From positions 1 to 49,151 of the forward strand of contig NZ_SPUM01000005.1 in assembly GCF_004614195.1 (NCBI RefSeq): DNA of 49,151 nucleotides, written 5' to 3'. Of the stretch, positions 1-7,996 are shown in pieces. The position numbers were made by a program, and so were the translations under genes. The notes beneath the pieces are model-generated. The model saw nothing but the letters and a program-made list of their open reading frames with translations. It did no database searches and was not told the DNA's origin. Source of the stretch: Massilia horti. GTDB taxonomy: Bacteria; Pseudomonadota; Gammaproteobacteria; Burkholderiales; Burkholderiaceae_D. Each line of letters starts with the position of its first letter. Within the stretch, counting starts at the first letter, position 1.

Positions 1-249
1 GCCTTTGCCAGCGACGTGCCGCGTCGCCGCAGCGAACTGAAGGCGGCGCTGGACGGCGGCGACCTGGAGGCGGCGGCGCGCCTGCTGCACGGGCTGTGCG
101 GCAGCGCCAGCTATCTGGGCGCGTCCGAGCTGCACCGCCTGTGCGGCGAGTTGGAGCGCGCCGCCAATGCCGGCGACATGACAGCCTTGCGCGCCGCGCT
201 GCCGGACCTGATGCAAATGCTGGACAGGTTCGAGGCCGAATCCGCCTGA
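1..249 (+). CDS. C-terminal end of a protein ending in an Hpt domain (5' partial)
   Basis: The reading frame is open from the first base of the window, so the start lies upstream. The visible 82 residues form a histidine phosphotransfer (Hpt) domain. The helix segment LLHGLCGSASYLGA has the usual form of the phospho-accepting helix, with the histidine codon at 88-90 and the following Gly-Ser and Leu-Gly positions; a second helix (HRLCGELERAA) follows. Hpt domains pass phosphate from a hybrid kinase receiver to a response regulator. At the extreme C-terminus this is probably the last module of a hybrid sensor kinase, but a stand-alone Hpt protein cannot be excluded. The response regulator that starts 61 bases downstream is a natural partner. 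Confidence 0.75.
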   Translation, partial: AFASDVPRRRSELKAALDGGDLEAAARLLHGLCGSASYLGASELHRLCGELERAANAGDMTALRAALPDLMQMLDRFEAESA

Positions 250-272
250 ACCGGGCGCCGCATGGGCAAGGT

Positions 273-278
273 TATAAT
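273..278 (+). promoter_or_regulatory. Candidate -10 box for the response regulator
   Basis: A perfect TATAAT lies in the short gap between the Hpt gene and the regulator, 32 bases before the regulator start. No convincing -35 hexamer is seen 16-18 bases upstream, so the gene may also be read from the upstream operon. Confidence 0.35.
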
Positions 279-310
279 CAAACATCTGCAATGGCGGCGT
301 GGAGAATTCG

Positions 311-1024
311 ATGAAGGTGCTGGTAGTCGATGACGATGTCGTGGCGCGCATGGTGCTGATGCATCTGGTCGACAGTTCAGGCAGTTTCGAGATTTTTGAG
401 GCCGAGGATGGCGAGGACGCCTGGCGCCAGCTCGAAGACGGCCTGCGCCCGGCGATCACCTTCTGCGACCTGCGCATGCCGCGCCTTTCGGGCATGGAGC
501 TGCTCGAACGGGTCAGGGCCGATGCGCGCCTGGCCGGCATGCCGTTCGTGCTGGTTTCGGCGGCCAGGGAGCGCGAGACGATGGAGGAGGCCACCAGCAT
601 GGGCGCCGACGGCTACATCGTCAAGCCGTTTCAGCCCGACCAGGTGCGCGGCCACCTTGCTGCGCTGGTGGGCGTGGGCTGTGTCGACGAACCGCCGGCG
701 GCGACCGTGCTGCGCCTCGGGATCGATTCGTCGCGGCTGGTGCTGTACCTCGGTGGACTGCACAAGCAACTGGTGGCGGCGGGGCCGGAAATCGAGCAGT
801 TGCTGGCCTGTGCCGATGTCGAGACGGCGCGCACGCGTCTTGCGCGCCTGCGCGAAGGCTGCCGGACACTCGGGCTGACCTGTGCCGCGCAGGGTTTCGC
901 CGCGCTCGAAGGCCTGGCGCCGTCGGCGCTGGACGCGGCGCAGGTCGAACGCGCGCTTGACACCGCACGCCATGCGACACTGCTCCAGGGCGAGCGTGCA
1001 CGCACGGTTCCTGCGGTATCGTAA
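311..1024 (+). CDS. Response regulator with receiver domain and Hpt-like C-terminal domain lacking the histidine
   Basis: 237 residues. The N-terminal 120 residues are a CheY-like receiver: acidic cluster D7-D8-D9, phospho-acceptor D53 in FCDLRMP, S83 in the switch position and K105 in YIVKPF. There is no DNA-binding domain. The C-terminal part (about 135-230) is helical and resembles an Hpt bundle: the stretch LARLREGCRTLGL aligns with the Hpt phosphohelix, but Ala178 stands where the histidine should be. The ATG at 311 is preferred over the in-frame GTG at 299 because GGAG sits at 301-304, six bases before it. The neighbouring Hpt protein suggests a multistep phosphorelay. The output is unknown; it may act by protein-protein contact. 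Confidence 0.85.
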   Translation: MKVLVVDDDVVARMVLMHLVDSSGSFEIFEAEDGEDAWRQLEDGLRPAITFCDLRMPRLSGMELLERVRADARLAGMPFVLVSAARERETMEEATSMGADGYIVKPFQPDQVRGHLAALVGVGCVDEPPAATVLRLGIDSSRLVLYLGGLHKQLVAAGPEIEQLLACADVETARTRLARLREGCRTLGLTCAAQGFAALEGLAPSALDAAQVERALDTARHATLLQGERARTVPAVS

Positions 1025-1120
1025 GCCTTGTCGGGAATGCCCTTGCTGCCCAGTTAGTTTGAATTTAAAGTAGTTGTGAAGTTGCCGATCGTGAGGCTGA
1101 CACCATTTACCGGGGTGACC

Positions 1121-2749
1121 ATGACCCGTTCGACCGCAGCAGCACTAACCCCCTCGGCCTACGAGGACGGCTTCGCCCGCGCCAACCTGCCGCCGGCGGA
1201 CCAGTGGCCGGAATTCCTGTTCGAACTGCCGGAGCTGAAATATCCGCTGCAGCTCAACGCCGCCGGCACCTTGCTGGACGGCGCGCTGGCCGCCGGCTGG
1301 GGCGAGCGTACCGCGCTGCTGGGCGCAAACGGGTCCTGGACCTACCGCCAACTGCACCAGCAGGCCGACCGCATCGCGCACGTGCTGCGGCAGGACCTGG
1401 GCCTTGTTACCGGCAACCGCGTGCTGCTGCGCGGCGCCAACTGCCCGATGATGGCCGCCTGCATCCTCGCCGTGATCAAGGCCGGCTGCATCGCGGTGCC
1501 GACCATGCCGCTGCTGCGCGCGCGCGAGCTCTCCGCCATCATCGACAAAGCGCAGGTGAATGCGGTGCTGTGCGCGGCCGGCCTGCGCGCCGAACTGGAC
1601 GCCCTGGCGGGCAACTGCCCGCGGCTGCTTTCCTTTGACGACGCCAGCGACCCGCAAGGGCTGGAAGCGCGCATGGCGCGCCACGACGCGCAGTTCGAGA
1701 CCGTCGCGACCGCCCTCGACGACGTATGCCTGATCAGCTTCACCTCGGGCACCACCGGCGTGCCAAAGGGCACGATGCACTTTCACCGTGACCTGCTGGC
1801 GATCTGCGACTGCTTCCCGCGCTCCACGCTGCGCCAGCAAGCCGACGACATCGTCATCGGCACGCCGCCGCTGGCGTTCACGTTCGGCCTGGGCGGGCTG
1901 CTGCTGTTCCCGCTGCGCGTTGGCGCGTCGAGCGTGCTGCTCGAAAAGCTCGCGCCCGAGACGCTGCTGGCCGCGATCGAACAGCGCCGCGCGACCGTCT
2001 GCTTCACCGCGCCCACCTTCTACCGGCAGATGGCGTCGCTGGCCGCGCGCTTTGACCTGTCGAGCCTCACCCGCGCCGTGTCGGCAGGCGAAGCGCTGCC
2101 GGTCGCCACGCGCGAGTTATGGCAGGCGGCGGCCGGCGTGCCGCTGATCGACGGGATCGGCGCCACCGAGATGCTGCACATCTTCATTTCCTCCGCCGGC
2201 GACGCAGTCCGTCCCGGCGCCACCGGCAAGCCGATCCCCGGCTACCGCGCCTGCATCCTGGACAAGGAAGGCAAGCCGGTCGGGCCGGGCGTGAGCGGGC
2301 GGCTCGCAGTCAAGGGGCCGACCGGCTGCCGCTACCTCGCCGACCCGCGCCAGCGCGACTACGTGGTGGACGGCTGGAACCTGACCGGCGACGCCTACGA
2401 GATGGACGCCGACGGCTATTTCCACTACCGCTCGCGCACCGACGACATGATCATCTCGGCCGGCTACAACATCGCCGGGGTCGAGGTCGAGGAGGTGTTG
2501 CTGCGCCATCCGGCCGTTGCCGAGTGCGGCGTGGTCGGGCGTGCCGACGAAGAACGCGGGCAGGTGGTCGAGGCCCATGTCGTGCTCAAGGACGGCTGCG
2601 AGCCCGGCGCGGAGCTTGCTACGCAGCTGCAGGAGTTCGTCAAGCGGCAGATCGCGCCGTACAAGTACCCGCGCTCGATCCGGTTCTGCGACAAATTGCC
2701 GCGTACCGAAACCGGCAAGCTGCAGCGCTTCAAGCTGCGCGAGGCCTGA
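1121..2749 (+). CDS. AMP-forming aryl-CoA ligase, 2-aminobenzoate/benzoate-CoA ligase-like
   Basis: 542 residues, a cytoplasmic member of the ANL superfamily that activates a carboxylate with ATP and joins it to CoA. The ATP-binding P-loop SFTSGTTGVPKGTMHFH lies at about 205-222, the IDGIGATEM adenine-binding motif near 342, the LTGDAYEMDADGYFHYRSR hinge region near 420-440 and the catalytic lysine in PRTETGKLQRF near 532. The N-terminal segment (FARANLPPADQWPEFLFELP) and the HFHRD sequence after the P-loop are what I recall from 2-aminobenzoate-CoA and benzoate-CoA ligases, so an aromatic acid substrate is likely but not proven. The ATG at 1121 is chosen because GGGGTG precedes it; an in-frame GTG at 1076 would add 15 residues. 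No degradation-pathway genes lie nearby, so it appears to be a stand-alone gene. Confidence 0.8.
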   Translation: MTRSTAAALTPSAYEDGFARANLPPADQWPEFLFELPELKYPLQLNAAGTLLDGALAAGWGERTALLGANGSWTYRQLHQQADRIAHVLRQDLGLVTGNRVLLRGANCPMMAACILAVIKAGCIAVPTMPLLRARELSAIIDKAQVNAVLCAAGLRAELDALAGNCPRLLSFDDASDPQGLEARMARHDAQFETVATALDDVCLISFTSGTTGVPKGTMHFHRDLLAICDCFPRSTLRQQADDIVIGTPPLAFTFGLGGLLLFPLRVGASSVLLEKLAPETLLAAIEQRRATVCFTAPTFYRQMASLAARFDLSSLTRAVSAGEALPVATRELWQAAAGVPLIDGIGATEMLHIFISSAGDAVRPGATGKPIPGYRACILDKEGKPVGPGVSGRLAVKGPTGCRYLADPRQRDYVVDGWNLTGDAYEMDADGYFHYRSRTDDMIISAGYNIAGVEVEEVLLRHPAVAECGVVGRADEERGQVVEAHVVLKDGCEPGAELATQLQEFVKRQIAPYKYPRSIRFCDKLPRTETGKLQRFKLREA

Positions 2750-2852
2750 CGCCATAATCTGAACGACCGCATCGGGCAGTGATCAAAGCTCATGGCGATG
2801 CGCTGGACAGCGCGTGCGCCAAGGTTTTCACGATGGATACGGTTTGGATGGA

Positions 2853-3332
2853 ATGGCTATGGCAAATGGGGAAATACCGGACGCAGCGGCGATCGGTGGC
2901 CAGACACCAGGCGGCAATATCGAGCGTCGATTCGCGGCGCTCGAAGCCGTGTTGCCGACCTTGATTGCCAAGGCAGATCTTGCCGACTTGCGCGCCGAAA
3001 TGCGCGTGCAAACCGAACAGTTGCGCTCCCAGAACGAGCAGTTGCGTACCGAGATGCGGGCGGAGAACGAAAAACTGCGGGCCGAAATGCAGATGCAGGC
3101 GCAGCGCCTGGTGGGCAGCACGTCCAAATGGATGGCGGCGACCGTCCTGGGCCTGATCATCGCTTTTGCGGCTTTCTTCCTCGTCCTTGGCAACTTGCTC
3201 TTGACCGCGCCGCTCCCGGCTGAATCCGACCAGTCCGATATGCGCCAGCCGACGAGCATCTCGTTTTCCGTACATGGAAAATCAATCGCACACATCGTGC
3301 GGGTCATTCGAACGGTTGGCCCAGGAAAATAG
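2853..3332 (+). CDS. Small coiled-coil protein with one C-terminal membrane segment
   Basis: About 159 residues from ATG 2853; ATG 2859 or GTG 2814 are alternative starts. The middle part (roughly residues 30-95) is rich in Leu, Glu, Gln and Arg with repeating LRAEM/EQLR units, indicating a long coiled coil. A hydrophobic stretch WMAATVLGLIIAFAAFFLVL follows and should span the membrane once, leaving a polar tail of about 40 residues. This layout resembles DUF1640-type small coiled-coil membrane proteins, whose role is not established. It stands alone between the CoA ligase and a small secreted protein. Confidence 0.6.
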   Translation: MAMANGEIPDAAAIGGQTPGGNIERRFAALEAVLPTLIAKADLADLRAEMRVQTEQLRSQNEQLRTEMRAENEKLRAEMQMQAQRLVGSTSKWMAATVLGLIIAFAAFFLVLGNLLLTAPLPAESDQSDMRQPTSISFSVHGKSIAHIVRVIRTVGPGK

Positions 3333-3458
3333 CGCTTTCCTTCACGCGCTGGATTCAGCCCGGCGAACGGCCGTTGTTCGGATGGTCATCCAAGCATTTC
3401 ACCAGATGTACTGGCGTCCGTTGTATTATTTCCGTTCAATAATCCGTTAGGAATTGCA

Positions 3459-3839
3459 ATGCGATTTTTCCCGGTTCGCGCAACACTCGCGATTCTGCTC
3501 GCGCTCGCGGCGCCCGTAGTGTTGGGCGCACAAAGCGGGTCCTCGCAGAAGACGAGCGATTTGACCACTGTCGGTTCGCTGTCGGAACTGCCAGTCGACA
3601 TCCTCGATGAACTTGGCGGTGTTGCCGCAATTGCCGACATCGGCGGCAATTTCAATCCGACCTGCGTGTCGCAGCCAGGCGTGCCGAATAGTCGTCTGGT
3701 GCGCGCTGCCATCAGTCCAAAGTTGGCGCAAATCACCGTCGAGCATGGTGGAATCGTCCGTTACGTCGAGACGCTGGAATTCAGAAAGCGCGCCGGCAAG
3801 TGGAAACTTGCGCAGCAGGCGAACGAAGCAGGGCGCTGA
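3459..3839 (+). CDS. Small secreted protein of unknown function
   Basis: 126 residues starting at ATG 3459, with AGGA at 3449-3452 as ribosome binding site. Residues 1-24 form a typical signal peptide (MRFFPVRATLAILLALAAP then VVLGA), so the mature protein of about 100 residues is exported. The mature part holds a conserved-looking C-terminal segment with alternating hydrophobic residues (VRYVETLEFRKRAGKWKLAQ). A single cysteine is present in the mature protein. I do not recognise a family. It lies 34 bases before another small secreted protein gene in the same direction, so the two may be co-transcribed. Confidence 0.6.
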   Translation: MRFFPVRATLAILLALAAPVVLGAQSGSSQKTSDLTTVGSLSELPVDILDELGGVAAIADIGGNFNPTCVSQPGVPNSRLVRAAISPKLAQITVEHGGIVRYVETLEFRKRAGKWKLAQQANEAGR

Positions 3840-3873
3840 ATGGAATGCGGTCAGAATAACAAAAGGAAGGGCC

Positions 3874-4404
3874 ATGAAGAGAGCAATCCAACTGGCTGTC
3901 ATAACTTGCCTGGCCGGTAGTGCCGGTGCCCAGGAAATTAAGCCGTATCAGGCGCAGGAAATAAAGCCGTACCGGGCCCAGGAGATCAAGCCTTACCAAG
4001 CGCAGGAGGTCAAGCCTTCTCGTCCAGCCAGCGAACCGCCCGGGCGCTCGGAGCGGCAGGGGGCCGCGGGCATGGCCGAGTTGATGGGGGCGTGGCAGTC
4101 CAGTGTTAGCGGGGCAGTGTGGACGTCGCCGTCATCGGTGCCCGGCTTTGACACGCTGCACATTTCGCCAGGCGCGCTGGCCGGGCTGCTGGTGATCTAC
4201 CCGAATGGCACCTACATTTGGAATTCGTACGGGGGGAAGAAGGGACGCTGGACGCGCTCCGATAAGTCAGACTATCCGCTGGTGCTCGAGGATACAGTTG
4301 AGAACAAGCGTTGGTATGTCGGGTTGGACCAACGGACGCAGCGTCTCTACATTTGGGATGGCAACGCGATCTCGTATACCGCCAGGCGTCCTGCACAACA
4401 GTAA
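3874..4404 (+). CDS. Secreted protein with N-terminal octapeptide repeats
   Basis: 176 residues from ATG 3874, preceded by AAGGAAGG. After a signal peptide of about 19 residues (MKRAIQLAVITCLAGSAGA) come four tandem octapeptides, QEIKPYQA, QEIKPYRA, QEIKPYQA and QEVKPSRP, directly after the predicted cleavage site. A Pro/Ser-rich linker leads to a folded domain (about 65-176) rich in Trp, Tyr and Gly (IYPNGTYIWNSYGGKKGRW, WYVGLDQRTQRLYIWDG) that looks like a small beta-sheet fold. The function is unknown. Cell-envelope binding through the Lys/Tyr/Pro repeats is speculation. Confidence 0.65.
   Translation: MKRAIQLAVITCLAGSAGAQEIKPYQAQEIKPYRAQEIKPYQAQEVKPSRPASEPPGRSERQGAAGMAELMGAWQSSVSGAVWTSPSSVPGFDTLHISPGALAGLLVIYPNGTYIWNSYGGKKGRWTRSDKSDYPLVLEDTVENKRWYVGLDQRTQRLYIWDGNAISYTARRPAQQ
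3931..4026 (+). repeat. Four 24-bp tandem repeats coding QEIKPYQA-type octapeptides
   Basis: Units at 3931-3954, 3955-3978, 3979-4002 and 4003-4026. The first three encode near-identical octapeptides but differ at several third codon positions, and the fourth is degenerate. The differences show that the copies are not very recent slippage products. Confidence 0.85.
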
Positions 4405-4429
4405 GAGAATAGTCTGGTAAGACAGTAAT

Positions 4430-4472
4430 GCAGGTCGGGTCAAACGGCATAAGCGAATTTGACCTGACCTGC
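4430..4472. terminator. Inverted repeat between convergent genes, likely bidirectional terminator
   Basis: Arms of 15 bases at 4430-4444 and 4458-4472 are complementary with one mismatch around a 13-base loop. The hairpin lies in the 78-base gap between the convergent stop codons at 4404 (+) and 4483 (-). There is no T-tract, so it may be a repeat element that acts as a termination or mRNA-stabilising hairpin rather than a canonical intrinsic terminator. Confidence 0.5.
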
Positions 4473-4482
4473 GACGCTCCTA

Positions 4483-6174
4483 TCAAGCATCAACTGTAGC
4501 CTGTGCCGCTTGCCTTTCAGTGACATCGATTCGCGGCTCCCGGCGTTTGGACCGCGGTGCGGCCGGCAGCGCCCGTTCGCGCGCAACCAGTGCTGCAACC
4601 CGCGTTCCTGCCTGCGTCAGCGAGCTCGACGCCGATTGGTCGAGTTTGAACATGCCGACGGTTTGTGCGAGCGTTATGGCTTGGTCCTGCATGGCTTCAG
4701 CGGCCGCGGCCGCCTCTTCGACGAGCGCTGCATTCTGTTGCGTCACTTGATCCATCTGGGTGATCGCCTTGTTGACCTCCTCGATGCCGGCGCTCTGCTC
4801 CTGGCTGGCTTCGGCGATCTCGGCCATGATTTCCGTAACACGCTTGATGCTTACGACGATTTGATCCATCGTCGTACCAGCTTCGCTCACCAGCTTGCTG
4901 CCATCGTCAACCTTGTTGACCGAGTCATCGATCAACCCCTTGATTTCCTTGGCTGCAGCCGCCGAGCGCTGCGCCAGATTGCGCACCTCGCTTGCGACGA
5001 CGGCGAAGCCGCGCCCTTGTTCACCCGCCCGCGCCGCTTCGACCGCTGCGTTCAGGGCCAAAATATTGGTCTGGAACGCAATGCCATCAATCACGCTGAT
5101 GATGTCGGCGATTTTTCGCGACGCTTCGTTGATCGAACCCATGGTATCGACCACCTTGGATACCACATCGCCACCCTTGGTCGCCACGCTTGACGCCGCG
5201 ATGGCCAGTTGATTGGCCTGGCGCGCATTGTCCGTGTTGCGCTTGACGGCCGAGGTAAGCTCTTCCATGGACGAGGCAGTTTCTTCCAGCGAAGACGCCT
5301 GCTGCTCGGTTCGTGACGACAAGTCCTGATTGCCCGACGCGATCTGGGACGCTGCGGTCGAGATCAGTTCCACGCCCGAGCGAGTCTGGCTGATGGTCTT
5401 GAACAGGTTGCTATTCATCTGCTGCAGCGCTCGCTGCAATTGTCCCATTTCGTCGTTGGAGGTAATCGTGATGTGGCTCGTCAAGTCTCCGGCTGCGACG
5501 GTCTCGGCGGTGGTCACGGCCACTTGCAGCGGTTGAACGATTGAACGGGTAATCAGGAAGGAAAATCCAATGCCGATGAGCGTTGCGAGTGAGCCCAGCG
5601 CTGCCATGATGACGAAAGCTTGCCGGGAAGTCGCGCTCAGCTCTTCGCCGCTTTTCTTCATTGTCGCTTCCTGGTACTCCACCATATTCTTCAGCGCGGC
5701 CAGGTAGGCGCCTTGCGTTTTGTACTTCTCGCCGTACAGTACGTTTACCGCTTCGTCAAATTTATTGGCTAATCCGAGCTGGACCACCTCATCAGTAAAA
5801 CTCAGGTAGGCGGCGCGCGTTTCAGTCATCAGTTTGAACAGTTCACGTTCCTGTTCGGTTCGAATGCCATTTTCGATCACCTTGATCAAGTCCCCCATCT
5901 GCGCGATGTCCTTGTCGAGCGCAGCCTTGTTGGAGGCGAGCGATTTTTCGTCGGACCTGAGAATGATGTTTCGGACGACGCGCGCAATGTCAATGCTGAG
6001 ATATGAAAGGGTCTGCGTTGCAGCCGCCTTCGGGTACACCACATTGATGGTTTCGCTTCCGGCTTTTTCCTGACTTTGCAGGCGAGTGATGCCGACAAAG
6101 CAGATCAGCATGATAAATACAATGACGACGCCGAATGCCAGCGCCAGCCGTGATCCGCATTTCAGATTTTTCAT
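4483..6174 (-). CDS. Methyl-accepting chemotaxis protein (Tsr/Tar-like, 4-helix-bundle sensor)
   Basis: 563 residues. A first membrane helix (about 11-31) is followed by a periplasmic helical domain of roughly 155 residues typical of 4HB_MCP sensors, a second membrane helix (186-208), a HAMP domain (about 210-262) and the long cytoplasmic signalling coiled coil. The hairpin tip that contacts CheA and CheW is very well conserved ([20 protein letters not shown], then [20 protein letters not shown], residues 362-400). Methylation-type EE/QQ pairs are seen on both arms. The C-terminus is a Lys/Arg/Ala-rich tail without the NWETF-type pentapeptide that tethers CheR and CheB. The ligand cannot be told from the sequence. 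No che genes are nearby, so it is an orphan receptor. Confidence 0.93.
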   Translation of the reverse strand: MKNLKCGSRLALAFGVVIVFIMLICFVGITRLQSQEKAGSETINVVYPKAAATQTLSYLSIDIARVVRNIILRSDEKSLASNKAALDKDIAQMGDLIKVIENGIRTEQERELFKLMTETRAAYLSFTDEVVQLGLANKFDEAVNVLYGEKYKTQGAYLAALKNMVEYQEATMKKSGEELSATSRQAFVIMAALGSLATLIGIGFSFLITRSIVQPLQVAVTTAETVAAGDLTSHITITSNDEMGQLQRALQQMNSNLFKTISQTRSGVELISTAASQIASGNQDLSSRTEQQASSLEETASSMEELTSAVKRNTDNARQANQLAIAASSVATKGGDVVSKVVDTMGSINEASRKIADIISVIDGIAFQTNILALNAAVEAARAGEQGRGFAVVASEVRNLAQRSAAAAKEIKGLIDDSVNKVDDGSKLVSEAGTTMDQIVVSIKRVTEIMAEIAEASQEQSAGIEEVNKAITQMDQVTQQNAALVEEAAAAAEAMQDQAITLAQTVGMFKLDQSASSSLTQAGTRVAALVARERALPAAPRSKRREPRIDVTERQAAQATVDA

Positions 6175-6633
6175 GGGCTTATAATTCTCAAGTGATCAGG
6201 TGGACAGTGCTTCGAGATTCAGTCGGATGACATGGACATGTCATTACGCTTGTGCTTACAAAACCGCCTCGCCCCAGCGCCACCGGGTTAGGGTTCGTGG
6301 CTGTGCGAGCTTAATAGGACGGAAATATAGTAGGTATTTCCCTACAGCACAATTCCAAATGCCAAATTTATTGCTTTTCAGTAAAAACAATAGGTAGAAG
6401 GAACCATTCAATTCCTCGAGGATTATCGAAGACTCGACTTAATGTTGGTGGAATAGCAAGTAATCCTTCAAGGATTCCTGCGGCGATGAAAGAAGGGTAG
6501 TGGGGCGCAAGAACGGCCGGCTATCTCCGCACCAAAGTTCAAGTGACATCGATGAGATGTCAGGACAGGCAGTTTCCCGTTGGGTAAGCTATGATTGTCG
6601 TTACAACTTTATTGTTATCTTCGCATCGACGTT
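6175..6633. other. Gene-free region of 459 bases with small palindromes
   Basis: No credible coding region on either strand. It is more AT-rich than its surroundings and must contain the promoter of the minus-strand chemotaxis receptor. Small dyads are visible: GACATGTC near 6236, a CCTCGAGG-centred dyad near 6413-6425, AATCCTT-c-AAGGATT at 6462-6476, and GACATC...GATGTC near 6545-6561. None matches a regulator site that I can name. Confidence 0.5.
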
Positions 6634-7077
6634 CTACTTGCAAACGGCTGTTGCTGTCCAGACACTAGGGTAACCCACTGCCTTAGTCTCCCTAAGCTGC
6701 ACGACACACTCACTGAACTTCGGATCGATCTGTTCCCACCTGTCAATTGTCCCGCTGGTTGCCTGATCCTTTGGGCTCAACTCATTGCCCCCGTACACGC
6801 AAACGAGCCATTTTTGGTCGTGGAGGAAGTTGAACCCTATGTCGAGACCGCCCTTCACCTTCCTAATGTCCGGTACCATTTCCTGTTGGGCATACAGTTC
6901 ACCGCTTACCATGTAGGCGTTCGACAGGCTGGTCCCTTGAATACGACCTATAATTTTACGGTTTGACGATTCATCAGAAACAGTTATGTTCTTGGTCGGG
7001 TATCGGTCGGGGCATTTGAGCACGCCTGCATAGGCTGTTGATGACAGCACGAGAGCTGCAAATAAAAAGCTTCTCAT
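6634..7077 (-). CDS. Small secreted four-cysteine protein, STY0301-like (copy A)
   Basis: 147 residues. Residues 1-18 form a signal peptide (MRSFLFAALVLSSTAYAG). The mature protein begins with VLKCPDRYPTK and contains KGGLDI, KWLVCVYGG and a C-terminal cysteine pair (SECVVQLRE and TAVCK), giving four cysteines that could form two disulfides. It is clearly paralogous to the next gene upstream on the same strand: KCPD-YP-K, GEL, KGG-DI, WLVC-YGG and the last two cysteines align. The pattern matches what I recall as the STY0301 family of small exported proteins of unknown function. Its ATG overlaps the stop of a preceding remnant frame (ATGA). Location is expected to be periplasmic or extracellular. 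Confidence 0.72.
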   Translation of the reverse strand: MRSFLFAALVLSSTAYAGVLKCPDRYPTKNITVSDESSNRKIIGRIQGTSLSNAYMVSGELYAQQEMVPDIRKVKGGLDIGFNFLHDQKWLVCVYGGNELSPKDQATSGTIDRWEQIDPKFSECVVQLRETKAVGYPSVWTATAVCK

Positions 7078-7169
7078 GGCACCAGCACGACATAGAACTC
7101 GTCGGCCCTGTTAGAAGGTGTATCAAACCTTGGGAACTTTTGCTTGAATGCGGGGGTAAGGATAGCCAT
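7074..7169 (-). pseudogene. C-terminal coding remnant upstream of copy A (possible 31-residue ORF)
   Basis: A short minus-strand frame encodes a 31-residue peptide beginning MAILTPAFKQK and ending DTPSNRADEFYVVLVP. Its stop overlaps the ATG of copy A as ATGA. The last 20 codons match the equivalent segment before copy B: 15 of 20 residues are identical, nine of those 15 by synonymous codons, so the segment was under protein-level selection. The start is doubtful because AGGA abuts the ATG. The best reading is the surviving 3' end of a gene once translationally coupled to copy A; a genuine small ORF is the alternative. Confidence 0.5.
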
Positions 7170-7214
7170 TCCTCGCTCACCGGTTTTTTTCCGCTGCCAT
7201 TGGTGGTCTGGTCC

Positions 7215-7664
7215 TCATTCCAGCATTACCGGGGGCGGAAGCGCTTTGCCTTTGCAAGTGGCGATAGCTGTCCACCCACTCGCGCCTCTGTTGTTGGCCT
7301 TTTTCTCCCTGATCTCCAAATCGCAAACATCGATGAAGCGGTCCAGCCGCATCCACCAGTTGCGGCCACCGATAACCTGTGCGCCGCTGATGGCCGTTCC
7401 ATTGACGCGTTTCCCGCCGTACTGGCACACGAGCCACCTGGGCGCTTCCTCGGGAAAGTTGTAGTGAATGTCCGTGCCACCTTTGATCTGTTCAATGTCC
7501 CCGTGCATCACACCGTTGCCATGGAGTTCACCAAGGTACATCGTGGCGTTGGACAGGTGAACGGCAGGTATTGCCTTGCTGGGATAGTAGTCTGGACACT
7601 TGTAGACCTGCGCAACGGCGGTAGCGCAGGAAAGCATTAAGGCTACGATTATCAATGGTTTCAT
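7215..7664 (-). CDS. Small secreted four-cysteine protein, STY0301-like (copy B)
   Basis: 149 residues, with a signal peptide (MKPLIIVALMLSCATAVA) followed by QVYKCPDYYPSK. It shares with copy A the KCPD-YP-K start, GEL, KGG-DI, RWLVCQYGG and a cysteine pair near the end (DVCDLEI and IATCKGK), but differs by an extra Pro-rich tail (KALPPPVMLE). Identity between the copies is moderate, so the duplication is old. It lies 137 bases upstream of copy A on the same strand, and that gap contains the remnant frame belonging to copy A. As with copy A, the ATG overlaps the stop of a remnant frame (ATGA). The function is unknown; a role as a periplasmic immunity or inhibitor protein is a hypothesis based on the cassette layout. 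Confidence 0.72.
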   Translation of the reverse strand: MKPLIIVALMLSCATAVAQVYKCPDYYPSKAIPAVHLSNATMYLGELHGNGVMHGDIEQIKGGTDIHYNFPEEAPRWLVCQYGGKRVNGTAISGAQVIGGRNWWMRLDRFIDVCDLEIREKKANNRGASGWTAIATCKGKALPPPVMLE

Positions 7665-7756
7665 GGCACGACCACCACGTAGAAATCGTCTGCCCGATTA
7701 GATGGGGTGTTGAATTGCGGGTATTGCGATGGTAGGGGGCAAGTACGGATTGTTGC
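7661..7756 (-). pseudogene. C-terminal coding remnant upstream of copy B
   Basis: The frame is open only from a TAA at 7757-7759 to the TGA at 7661-7663, which overlaps the ATG of copy B. It contains no ATG. It ends in NTPSNRADDFYVVVVP, closely matching the remnant before copy A, with nine of 20 codons differing synonymously. Further upstream the frame is interrupted by several stops, so the rest of the parent gene appears lost. Confidence 0.5.
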
Positions 7757-7996
7757 TTAGGTGTGCCTAGGGAACGTTGGCGGCTATCAATACAACCAAT
7801 GAGTGGAATCAACGGCGTAAGTACTGAAGCTTAGGCGAATAAATAGCATTACTAGGCAACGGTAGCGATTGGAAGGAACGATAGGGGGAAGGGAAAGCTA
7901 CCGAATCAGGTTTTAGCCTGTGCCACCGCTGGACGTTCAGTAAATAGCTAATATTGACGTAAGTCGTTGAACGTGAAGGGAGTTTCGTAGAGGATT
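7757..7996. other. Non-coding stretch between remnant and tRNA
   Basis: No gene is seen on either strand; stops are frequent in all frames. Base composition is lower in GC than the core locus. It may be decayed sequence of the gene whose tail survives before copy B. No integrase, direct repeat of the tRNA end or insertion-sequence end was noticed. Confidence 0.4.

Noticed and set aside
6200..6397. 65-codon plus-strand open frame in the gene-free region
   Set aside because: No ribosome binding site, no recognisable composition or signal, and it overlaps the likely promoter of the chemotaxis receptor.
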